From NCBI GenBank assembly GCA_900765165.1, contig CAAFQR010000012.1:1-17690 (forward strand): DNA of 17,690 nt, in the 5' to 3' direction. The DNA is from Veillonellaceae bacterium (GTDB lineage Bacteria; Bacillota; Negativicutes; Veillonellales; Veillonellaceae). This document shows, piece after piece, positions 1 through 5,520 of the stretch. Positions within the stretch are counted from its first letter, which is position 1; each line of letters begins with the position of its first letter. A program made the position numbers and the translations under genes. The notes below the pieces were generated by a model that worked only from the letters and a program-made list of their open reading frames with translations, had not been told where the DNA came from and did not search any database.

Positions 1-27
1 ATAAAGCCCTTAAAACCTGCCAAAAAA

Positions 28-57
28 TTGACATTGCTCCTCGTTTTGTGTTATCAT
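28..57 (+). promoter_or_regulatory. Promoter of rpsD (sigma-70 type)
   Basis: A perfect -35 box TTGACA (28-33) is followed after 18 bases by TATCAT (52-57), five of six matches to the -10 consensus. The start site would be near 64, giving a leader of about 50 bases before rpsD. In that leader GTACC (64-68) can pair with GGTAC (79-83). The pairing is short, and I cannot call it a known S4 autoregulatory element. Confidence 0.75.
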
Positions 58-113
58 AGCTAGGTACCTAATTTTACGGGTACGGATATATTAATCTATG
101 AGGTGATAAACAC

Positions 114-701
114 ATGGCAACGAGAAGAGAAGCACGATTTAAGCTATGCCGTCGCTTCGGTGTGAACGTTTTCGGTCACGCGAAGGCTTTAAAACGTGTA
201 AAAAAAGATCAGAGACAGAAGAAAATGTCCGAATATGGCACTCAGTTATTGGAAAAACAGAAAGTTAAAGCTTACTACAACTTACTGGAACGCCAGTTCG
301 TACGTTATTACGATAAAGCTAAGAAGATGCAGGGCGTAACTGGTGAAAACATGTTGGTATTGTTGGAATGCCGCTTGGATAACCTCGTATACCGCATCGG
401 TTTCGGTAACTCCATCCGTCAGGCTCGCCAGATGGTTAACCATGGTCATGTATTGGTAAACGGCCGTCGCGTAGACATTCCGTCCTACCACTGCAAACCG
501 GGTGATGTTATCGAACTTCGCGAAGCATCCCGCGACAACGAAATGTTCAAAACGAACTTCCAGGAACTTCGTTCCTTCGAACTTCCGTACATCGAAAAAG
601 ACTTGGAAGGCTTCAAAGGCACTTTGACTCGTCTTCCGGAACGCGCTGAACTTCCTATCGAAGTAAACGAAACGCTCATCGTCGAATTGTACAGCAAATA
701 A
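114..701 (+). CDS. rpsD: 30S ribosomal protein S4
   Basis: S4 is a primary 16S rRNA-binding protein that nucleates assembly of the small-subunit body and helps translational fidelity. The 195-residue protein has the N-terminal S4 region with SEYGxQLLEKQK (about 39-50) and the C-terminal S4 RNA-binding domain (about 88-135: LDNLVYRIGF, RQARQMVNHGHVLVNGR, IPSYHCKPGD). The ATG has a GAGGTGAT Shine-Dalgarno about 7 bases upstream. The N-terminus keeps only one cysteine (LCRR, residue 12), so it lacks the four-cysteine zinc site of many S4 proteins and is a zinc-free form. It stands alone, with its own promoter and terminator, on the strand opposite the alpha operon. In many Clostridia rpsD lies between rpsK and rpoA; here that slot (12646-12724) is empty. 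S4 is the classical translational repressor of the alpha operon in some bacteria, so the split may separate it from such control (inference). Confidence 0.98.
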   Translation: MATRREARFKLCRRFGVNVFGHAKALKRVKKDQRQKKMSEYGTQLLEKQKVKAYYNLLERQFVRYYDKAKKMQGVTGENMLVLLECRLDNLVYRIGFGNSIRQARQMVNHGHVLVNGRRVDIPSYHCKPGDVIELREASRDNEMFKTNFQELRSFELPYIEKDLEGFKGTLTRLPERAELPIEVNETLIVELYSK

Positions 702-711
702 GATTTACCAA

Positions 712-743
712 GGACCGTCGATTTATTCGGCGGTTCTTTTTTT
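712..743 (+). terminator. Rho-independent terminator of rpsD
   Basis: A nine-pair stem, GGACCGTCG (712-720) with CGGCGGTTC (728-736) including two G-U pairs, closes a seven-base loop and is followed directly by seven Ts (737-743). It begins 10 bases after the rpsD stop codon. Confidence 0.92.
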
Positions 744-931
744 ATCACTTTACTGCTTACTGCGTTTAGTAGCCCTTCCCTGCTTTTCACCGGACCCATA
801 TTCTGTTTTCATTGATCTCTATTCTACTTTTCACACATATCTCTGTGCTCACTTAAATTATATATCGATTTTTTTACTAATGCAATTAGCATTTTCTAAT
901 TATTTATGCTAAATATGAAATTTAAAACAAG

Positions 932-947
932 TTTTTCTATAGAAAAA
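932..947. repeat. Perfect 16-bp palindrome
   Basis: TTTTTCTATAGAAAAA reads the same on both strands. Its last three bases overlap the left arm of the adjacent bidirectional terminator, so its Ts and As may partly be that terminator's flanking tract. The core TTCTATAG recurs in the inverted repeat upstream of korA (7446-7480). Function unknown; operator or structural element are both possible. Confidence 0.4.
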
Positions 948-987
948 GCGCCACGCTTACGAAAATCGTAAGTATGGCGCTTTTATT
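943..987. terminator. Long bidirectional terminator
   Basis: The arms 945-961 and 967-983 pair over 17 positions with one mismatch and one G-U pair around a five-base loop. As flank the left arm and Ts the right, so either strand gives a hairpin plus U-tract. On the minus strand it would end the transcript of the secreted orphan gene, about 145 bases past its stop. On the plus strand no gene but rpsD, which has its own terminator, lies upstream. The rest of the 702-1128 gap is AT-rich, with alternative short hairpins at 879-912 and TTAAAATC/GATTTTAA at 1004-1030. I see no convincing reading frame there. Confidence 0.8.
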
Positions 988-1128
988 TGTCTAGTTAGTC
1001 GTATTAAAATCCTGTTTTTCAAGATTTTAAACGTGTACTATATTTTAAGATAGTCCTTATCACCATGGAAAATATCACTTTTTATTCATGACGTTTACTC
1101 TCAATTTACCATTCTAACTGATAGTATA

Positions 1129-1593
1129 TCATCTAAAAAATGGTACACCCATAGCCTGTTCAAAGAGCTTATCCAAGGTGCGGCGTTGCTGCTCCGACTT
1201 CGTCGGTAGCGGTTGCCAGTGCGGTCGCGGCCCGCTTAAGTCCAAGATCCACGCTTCTTTGGTGGCATCATTGAGACGGAACACAGTACGACCATCGGAC
1301 AGACGGTCGCCATCCGGCTGAACCTGCAAGCCATTAACGGATATTACGTAAATCGGCGGTTCACTCACGTCAACGGATACAGTCTGCACGCGATACAACG
1401 AATAGTGCCCTTGATGCATGGAGCTCGGCGCATACAAAGGACTTTCGTTATAGTAATTCCAATCCGGCGGTGTTTCAATCGGTGCGTGGGCACTTACATC
1501 AGTGGTGTGTGCCAAAACGCCAATACCACTGGCCAAAGCAACGGCACCTAGAACAGCACCAACGCGGCGCCACAAACGGCGTTGTAATTTCAT
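1129..1593 (-). CDS. Small secreted protein of unknown function
   Basis: I do not recognise the family. The 154-residue product begins with a clear Sec signal peptide: a basic N-region (KLQRRLWRR, 2-10), a hydrophobic core (about 11-28) and a likely signal peptidase I site after VSA (33-35). The two arginine pairs do not form a good twin-arginine motif, and there is no lipobox cysteine, so the mature protein of about 119 residues should be soluble in the envelope or released. The mature part is rich in Pro, Tyr and Trp, has short beta-like stretches (YRVQTVSVDVSEPPIYVISVNG, split across about 67-88) and no cysteine. The ATG follows an AAAGGAGGT Shine-Dalgarno at seven-base spacing. It lies 134 bases downstream of the DUF362 gene on the same strand, probably with its own promoter. 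The clean signal peptide and strong ribosome-binding site argue for a real gene. Function cannot be assigned. Confidence 0.8.
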   Translation of the reverse strand: MKLQRRLWRRVGAVLGAVALASGIGVLAHTTDVSAHAPIETPPDWNYYNESPLYAPSSMHQGHYSLYRVQTVSVDVSEPPIYVISVNGLQVQPDGDRLSDGRTVFRLNDATKEAWILDLSGPRPHWQPLPTKSEQQRRTLDKLFEQAMGVPFFR

Positions 1594-1625
1594 ACTATAA
1601 CCTCCTTTTCAACATAACCATGTCA

Positions 1626-1643
1626 CTCGCCTAACTTGGCGAG
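1626..1643 (-). promoter_or_regulatory. Hairpin in the leader of the secreted orphan gene
   Basis: CTCGCC (1626-1631) and GGCGAG (1638-1643) pair perfectly around a six-base loop. The hairpin sits at the 5' end of the transcript predicted from the extended -10 at 1655-1663. A competing pairing, GTCACT (1622-1627) with AGTGAC (1664-1669), is possible only in a longer transcript reading through from the DUF362 gene. Confidence 0.35.
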
Positions 1644-1654
1644 GCCCCTACTCC

Positions 1655-1663
1655 ATTGTACCA
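1655..1663 (-). promoter_or_regulatory. Extended -10 promoter of the secreted orphan gene
   Basis: On the minus strand TGG-TACAAT gives a -10 hexamer with five of six matches and the TGn extension. There is no good -35 box at 16-18 bases. The start site would be near 1648, about 55 bases before the ATG. Confidence 0.45.
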
Positions 1664-1680
1664 AGTGACTTTCAAGGTAC

Positions 1681-1724
1681 CGTGAAATAAACCGCCCCAT
1701 GCACGGGAGGGGGTTCATTTCACG
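1681..1724 (-). terminator. Hairpin at the 3' end of the DUF362 gene
   Basis: CGTGAAAT (1681-1688) pairs with ATTTCACG (1717-1724). The stem extends inward through an AACC/GGTT-type segment and C-rich/G-rich arms. It starts 3 bases after the DUF362 stop codon, where a terminator or 3'-end stabiliser would lie, but no U-tract follows on the minus strand. Intrinsic termination is therefore uncertain. Confidence 0.4.
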
Positions 1725-1727
1725 AAA

Positions 1728-2831
1728 CTATTTTACTTCTACCAATTCATACTGACGAGTGCCAAGGCCCATGCGTTCAGCGCGTACCAACGCAGCTTCC
1801 CAATCAGTGTCCGGCGCGATGTCGTGGAAATGATCCCACGTCTTTTCTTCTTTTTCGTCAAGCAAGCTGCCCGGCATAACCGGCTGCGCGTTTACTTTGT
1901 CAACGCAGGCCTGATCTAAGGCTACCAAGTCGTAGGATGCCAGCATACCAACGTCCGGTACGATAGGCACATCGTTTTCACCGTGGCAATCGCAGAACGG
2001 CGAAATGTCCATAACGAGGCTGATGTGGAAGCGCGGACGATTACGAACAACGGCAGCGGTGTATTCAGCCATTTTTTCGCTCAATACGGTGTTAGCTTCG
2101 TCCCATTTCGGCGAAATGGCATCCACCGGGCACACGCCAACGCAACGGCCGCAACCAACGCATTTGTCTTCATCGATGTGAGACTTGCGATTCGTCACAT
2201 GCACCGCATCATGGGCGCAGTACCGTTCGCACTGGCCGCAACCGATACAAATGTCTTCCTGCACGAAAGGCTTACCGGCGCTGTGCTGTTCCATCTTACC
2301 GGCGCGAGAACCGCCACCCATGCCAAGGTTTTTAATAACGCCGCCAAAGCCGGCTGCTTCGTGACCTTTAAAGTGTGTCAAGGAAATTACGATGTCCGCT
2401 TCCATCAGCGCACGGCCGATTTTTGCTTCTTTTACGTATTTCCCGTCCGGCACCGGCACGATAACTTCGTCGAGCCCCTTCAAGCCGTCGGCAATGATAA
2501 CGTGAGCGCCCGTATTGTACGGGTTGAAGCCATTCTGGTACGCCGATTCGATGTGGTCAAGAGCGTTCTTGCGGCCCCCAACATATAAGGTGTTGCAGTC
2601 CGTCAAAAACGGCTTGCCCCCTAAATCCTTAATAATCTTAACCAAGCGCGCCACGTACTGCGGGCGAATGAAGGCCAAGTTTCCCGGTTCGCCAAAGTGC
2701 ATCTTAATGGCTACGTATTTATTTTTGAAGTCAATGTCAGTCATACCGGCCCGACGAACCAATCGTTCCAATTTATCCGGCAAACTTTCGCCAATCTTTG
2801 TACGCATCGAGGTGAAATAAACTTCCGACAT
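1728..2831 (-). CDS. DUF362 domain protein with two 4Fe-4S clusters
   Basis: The 367-residue protein joins a DUF362-type domain to a dicluster ferredoxin insert. The N-terminal part (about 1-185) carries KMHFGEPGN (43-51), FLTDCNTLY (75-83) and the ISLTHFKGHEAAGFGGVIKNLGMG stretch (about 149-172, quoted here only as a landmark). The ferredoxin module has CIGCGQCERYC (Cys 195, 198, 201, 205) and CVGCGRCVGVC (Cys 224, 227, 230, 234). The C-terminal part resumes the DUF362 fold with SPFCDCHGEND (277-287). There is no signal peptide, so it is cytoplasmic. DUF362 proteins are widespread in anaerobes and their reaction is generally not established. The clusters suggest electron transfer or iron-sulfur handling (inference). 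The ATG has AAGGAG about 11 bases upstream. It is a single-gene unit, divergent from the racemase gene. Additional cysteines at 79, 280 and 282 could be cluster or substrate ligands. Confidence 0.9.
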   Translation of the reverse strand: MSEVYFTSMRTKIGESLPDKLERLVRRAGMTDIDFKNKYVAIKMHFGEPGNLAFIRPQYVARLVKIIKDLGGKPFLTDCNTLYVGGRKNALDHIESAYQNGFNPYNTGAHVIIADGLKGLDEVIVPVPDGKYVKEAKIGRALMEADIVISLTHFKGHEAAGFGGVIKNLGMGGGSRAGKMEQHSAGKPFVQEDICIGCGQCERYCAHDAVHVTNRKSHIDEDKCVGCGRCVGVCPVDAISPKWDEANTVLSEKMAEYTAAVVRNRPRFHISLVMDISPFCDCHGENDVPIVPDVGMLASYDLVALDQACVDKVNAQPVMPGSLLDEKEEKTWDHFHDIAPDTDWEAALVRAERMGLGTRQYELVEVK

Positions 2832-2858
2832 ACTAATGTCAACTCCTTATCCATATAC

Positions 2859-2887
2859 CTAGTAAAATGACTCTCACTTAGAGTCAA
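2859..2887 (-). promoter_or_regulatory. Candidate DUF362 promoter with overlapping palindrome
   Basis: On the minus strand TTGACT (2887-2882) lies 17 bases from TACTAG (2864-2859), a weak -10, placing the start near 2852 just ahead of the ribosome-binding site. The -35 and spacer contain an inverted repeat with seven-base arms, TGACTCT (2868-2874) and AGAGTCA (2880-2886), around five bases. That is a good layout for a repressor operator. Alternatively the repeat is a short RNA hairpin from a more distant start. Confidence 0.35.
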
Positions 2888-2987
2888 AGAACTTCCTATC
2901 TCATCATATCATATTTGTCTCTTGAAATGAAATTACTAAATTTAACAGTAAATACGAGTATTTCCTTTTAACGGATTAACTTCTTTC

Positions 2988-3003
2988 ATTTAACATGTTA
3001 AAT
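2988..3003. promoter_or_regulatory. Perfect 16-bp palindrome upstream of the racemase
   Basis: ATTTAACATGTTAAAT is fully self-complementary and ends four bases before the candidate -35 box of the racemase promoter. A related imperfect site, ATTTAACAGTAAAT, lies at 2940-2953, about 49 bases upstream centre to centre, and a further TTTAAC occurs at 2967-2972. The layout suggests a dimeric regulator bound at one or more sites in the divergent region (inference). The AT-rich background makes chance similarity of the weaker sites possible. Confidence 0.45.
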
Positions 3004-3006
3004 TGC

Positions 3007-3035
3007 TTTACAGGAAGCCGTGAATGCTGTATGCT
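3007..3035 (+). promoter_or_regulatory. Candidate promoter of the racemase gene
   Basis: TTTACA (3007-3012) is separated by 17 bases from TATGCT (3030-3035), with TG directly before the -10 hexamer. The start site would be near 3042, leaving a leader of about 77 bases before the TTG start. Confidence 0.4.
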
Positions 3036-3118
3036 GAACATATAACTTTGTAGCTTTCCAATGTATACGCCGATTTTCTCGGTTTTAAACAACATTGCGA
3101 CCGGAAAGGATGATTATC

Positions 3119-4015
3119 TTGAAATTAAATTTTATTAAAACCAACCCCTCCGGCAATACCACGATATTGGTCGACTCCGCCGTTCCGGAAAAGGAACAGT
3201 CCGTCGTAGCCAAGCGCTTGCTCGCCTATGATAGCGTGCAAGCCGAACAGGTTGGCTTCTTAACCATTCCTGATGACACAACAGATTACAATATTGCGCT
3301 GCGCATGATGGGCGGCGAATTCTGCGGCAACGCCACGCGCTCTGCTGCGGTATACACCGTTTTCTCCGGCTTACTGCGCCCTAACGAAGGCGGACTCTAT
3401 TTACCAACGGTCCGTTGTTCCGGTGCCGCCAATCCCATTCCCTGCACCGTCAAGGAAACAAATCACGAAGCGACGTACTGGGCAGAAGCGCAAATGCCGG
3501 GTCCTGAATCGGTAGAGGCTGGCACTGTGCCTTTCCTTAGTGATGAAATCAAATACACTAAAGTTGTTTTCGAAGGGATTACCCACTTTATCATCGAATA
3601 CAAGGACTTACCTATCGGCGGTAATGGCGCGCCCATTTCACCGCGCACGGTCTATGCCATCGTCAAAGATGACCTCTTTAACGGCGATGCGGCCGCCTAT
3701 GGTATCATGTTCTACAATGAATTGCAGAAAACCTTGGATCCTGTTGTATATGTAAAGGCAACAGATTCCACCTATTGGGAGCAAAGCTGTGCCAGTGGTT
3801 CCTCCGCCGTCGCCGCGGCCCACGCGTGGACCTTATATGACGATTTAGCTACTAAAGATGGACGCGAAGGCAAACCTATTGCAGAGCCTATCATGCTTAC
3901 CCTATCCCAACCGGGCGGTCCCCTTCATATGCGTATCGTGCCTACCGAAACAGGCTGCCAATATTTCTTATCCGGCATCATCAATATTGCCGCCATCGGC
4001 GACGCTTATTTATAA
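3119..4015 (+). CDS. DapF-fold cofactor-independent amino-acid racemase/epimerase
   Basis: The product (298 residues from the chosen start) belongs to the diaminopimelate epimerase-like fold, in which two cysteines act as acid/base pair without PLP. Both are visible: Cys69 in GGEFCGNATRSAA and Cys224 in EQSCASGSSAV. The N-terminal KTNPSGNTTILV segment and duplicated halves also fit. True DapF proteins usually have CGNG-RC at the first site; here it is CGNATRS, closer to DapF-like racemases such as the histidine racemase CntK of staphylopine synthesis. No nicotianamine-synthase-like or opine dehydrogenase gene is adjacent, so a metallophore role is not indicated. Substrate is unknown; histidine or another amino acid is possible. 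I chose the TTG at 3119 because AAAGGA (3105-3110) is eight bases upstream. The in-frame TTG at 3095 and ATG at 3110 lack a suitably spaced site. It is a single-gene unit, 25 bases tail-to-tail from queF, with no obvious terminator between. Confidence 0.85.
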   Translation: MKLNFIKTNPSGNTTILVDSAVPEKEQSVVAKRLLAYDSVQAEQVGFLTIPDDTTDYNIALRMMGGEFCGNATRSAAVYTVFSGLLRPNEGGLYLPTVRCSGAANPIPCTVKETNHEATYWAEAQMPGPESVEAGTVPFLSDEIKYTKVVFEGITHFIIEYKDLPIGGNGAPISPRTVYAIVKDDLFNGDAAAYGIMFYNELQKTLDPVVYVKATDSTYWEQSCASGSSAVAAAHAWTLYDDLATKDGREGKPIAEPIMLTLSQPGGPLHMRIVPTETGCQYFLSGIINIAAIGDAYL

Positions 4016-4040
4016 CGAGCGCACTGATGGCGTCTAGCGA

Positions 4041-4538
4041 CTAACGGTACGCTACGCGTTCCGGCTGCATATCATGGAACTGCAGGCGCTGTTTGGCTAC
4101 ATCAAACCATTCAGTGCCTTCTTTACCATAGTTAGCATACGGATCGATGGAAAGACCGCCACGCGGCGTGAACTTCCCCCATACTTCAATGTATTTCGGA
4201 TCCATTAAAGCTACCAAATCATTGAGGATGATATTGATGCAGTCTTCATGGAAATCGCCATGATTGCGGAAGCTAAACAAATAGAGCTTCAAGGATTTAC
4301 TTTCTACCAATTTTTCGTCCGGTACGTAGGAAATATAAATGGTAGCAAAGTCCGGCTGACCCGTCATAGGGCACAAGCTGGTGAATTCAGGGCAATTAAA
4401 TTTAACAAAATAATCACGACCAGGGTGTTTATTTACAAAGGCTTCTAAAACTTGCGGGGCGTAATCTGTAGGATAATCCGTGTTATGTCCTAACGCGTGA
4501 ATACCTTCCAACTCGCCTGCATTACGTCCACTTGCCAA
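4041..4538 (-). CDS. queF: NADPH-dependent 7-cyano-7-deazaguanine reductase (preQ0 reductase)
   Basis: QueF reduces the nitrile of preQ0 to the amine of preQ1 in queuosine biosynthesis, the only known enzymatic nitrile-to-amine reduction of this kind. At 165 residues it is the single-domain (type I, B. subtilis-like) form with the tunnelling fold. The nucleophile Cys56 sits in FTSLCPMTGQPD, with the proton-donor Asp63. The QueF signature ESKSLKLY (79-86) for NADPH binding and the substrate-binding FHEDC (96-100, with Glu98) are intact. The start is TTG at 4538, with AAGGAG nine bases upstream. It is downstream of korAB on the same strand but separated by a terminator. No other queuosine genes lie in the window, and I do not see a preQ1 riboswitch in its short leader. 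Confidence 0.95.
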   Translation of the reverse strand: MASGRNAGELEGIHALGHNTDYPTDYAPQVLEAFVNKHPGRDYFVKFNCPEFTSLCPMTGQPDFATIYISYVPDEKLVESKSLKLYLFSFRNHGDFHEDCINIILNDLVALMDPKYIEVWGKFTPRGGLSIDPYANYGKEGTEWFDVAKQRLQFHDMQPERVAYR

Positions 4539-4560
4539 TAGAATCGACTCCTTTCAAAAG

Positions 4561-4589
4561 AAAAAACCGACGGTTTCCCGTCGGTTTTT
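4561..4589 (-). terminator. Terminator between korB and queF
   Basis: AAAAACCGACGG (4562-4573) pairs perfectly with CCGTCGGTTTTT (4578-4589), a 12-pair stem with a GAAA loop on the minus strand, followed by a U-rich tail. It lies 52 bases past the korB stop and should end the korAB message. On the plus strand the T-run could also stop transcription arriving from the racemase side. Confidence 0.9.
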
Positions 4590-4598
4590 ATTATATCA
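4590..4598 (-). promoter_or_regulatory. Extended -10 promoter for queF
   Basis: The minus strand reads TGA-TATAAT, a perfect -10 hexamer with the TGn extension. There is no good -35 box. The start site would fall near 4583, inside the terminator stem, so queF mRNA would begin with part of that hairpin only about 45 bases before its TTG start. Confidence 0.5.
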
Positions 4599-4640
4599 TG
4601 ATTGCTCCCCTCTATGATACGGCAAGCAACCAAATCCGGC

Positions 4641-5519
4641 TTATTTAAATTCGTTGCACAAAGCTTCGAATACACCTGCGTCCGGTTTTACTACGTCGTG
4701 AACCAAAGCACGCGCATGCGGGCCACCATTAGCGGCTGCCAGTGCTTTTTCGAAGGACGGTTTCGTTTCGTCATGGTAGATCAAACCAGTTACCAAGCCT
4801 TCATGAGCGCCCAAGGTCTGTAAAGCCTGAACACGGTTAGTCGGGTCATAGCCTTCAACAGTACTCAAGGAAGTCAAATGATCCTTGAACCAGTCATAGC
4901 TATTGCGTTTGTTGTACGTTACGCACGGGCTGAATACGTTGATGAAGGAGAAGCCTTCATGCGCCATAGCCTGTTTAATCAATTCAACCAATTCAGCGCG
5001 GTTAACCATGTAGCTCTGTGCTACGAAGGTAGCGCCAGCAGCGATAGCGGTTTCGCAAATCGGCAACGGAGATTCGAAGGAACCATGCGGAGACGTCTTC
5101 GTTACGAAGCCAATGTCGGAACGCGGAGACGTCTGACCTTTCGTCAAACCATATACATGGTTATCCATTACGATGTACGTAATGTTTACGTTGCGTTTGA
5201 ACGCATGGATGGTGTGGCCCATACCGATAGCGAACGCATCGCCATCACCGCCGCAGCATACAACATGCAAATCTTCGTTAGCGAGTTTAACACCCTGAGC
5301 GTACGGCAATGCACGGCCATGGGTCGTATGAGCACCATAGGTATAGAAGTAACCACCGATACGGCTGGAGCAACCAATACCGGAAATAACGGCCAAGTTT
5401 TCCGGTGCAATGTTCTGTGCAGCTACTGCATCAGCAATAGCAGCCTGTACACCGTAATGACCGCAGCCCGGACACCAGTTCGGACGGATATCGTTTCTGT
5501 AATCGTTAGCTGTTGTCAT
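4641..5519 (-). CDS. korB: 2-oxoacid:ferredoxin oxidoreductase, beta subunit (2-oxoglutarate type)
   Basis: This is the thiamine-diphosphate-binding subunit of an anaerobic enzyme that oxidatively decarboxylates a 2-oxoacid with CoA and reduces ferredoxin (or runs in reverse for CO2 fixation). The 292 residues show the family N-terminus NWCPGCGHYGV (14-24), GIGCSSR (47-53), the thiamine motif GDGD (91-94) ending at MDNHVYGLTKGQTSP (118-132), and Cys50. CxxC at 16-19 together with Cys50 and Cys204 (SPCVTYN region) probably binds the single 4Fe-4S cluster of short beta subunits; no separate ferredoxin domain is present. It begins one base after the korA stop, with its Shine-Dalgarno AAGGAGGT made from the last codons of korA, so the two are translationally coupled. 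Substrate is most likely 2-oxoglutarate, but a branched-chain 2-oxoacid cannot be excluded. Confidence 0.93.
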   Translation of the reverse strand: MTTANDYRNDIRPNWCPGCGHYGVQAAIADAVAAQNIAPENLAVISGIGCSSRIGGYFYTYGAHTTHGRALPYAQGVKLANEDLHVVCCGGDGDAFAIGMGHTIHAFKRNVNITYIVMDNHVYGLTKGQTSPRSDIGFVTKTSPHGSFESPLPICETAIAAGATFVAQSYMVNRAELVELIKQAMAHEGFSFINVFSPCVTYNKRNSYDWFKDHLTSLSTVEGYDPTNRVQALQTLGAHEGLVTGLIYHDETKPSFEKALAAANGGPHARALVHDVVKPDAGVFEALCNEFK

Positions 5520-5520
5520 C

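Noticed and set aside
64..113. Known-type S4 leader regulatory RNA before rpsD
   Set aside because: Only a five-pair hairpin is visible in about 50 bases; this is too little to claim the Firmicutes S4 leader structure.
1983..2588. 201-codon + strand frame across the DUF362 gene
   Set aside because: It is opposite a conserved cysteine-motif protein and its translation has no recognisable domain or good ribosome-binding site.
3095..3118. Earlier starts of the racemase (TTG 3095, ATG 3110)
   Set aside because: Neither has a correctly spaced Shine-Dalgarno; AAAGGA is positioned for the TTG at 3119.
3119..4015. Metallophore (staphylopine-like) cluster built around the racemase
   Set aside because: Neighbours are queF and a DUF362 protein; no aminobutanoyl transferase, opine dehydrogenase or transporter gene is present.
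4539..4640. preQ1 riboswitch in front of queF
   Set aside because: The leader holds only the terminator hairpin; I see no small pseudoknot-type aptamer with an A-rich tail as in preQ1 class I, and the leader is too short for the larger classes.
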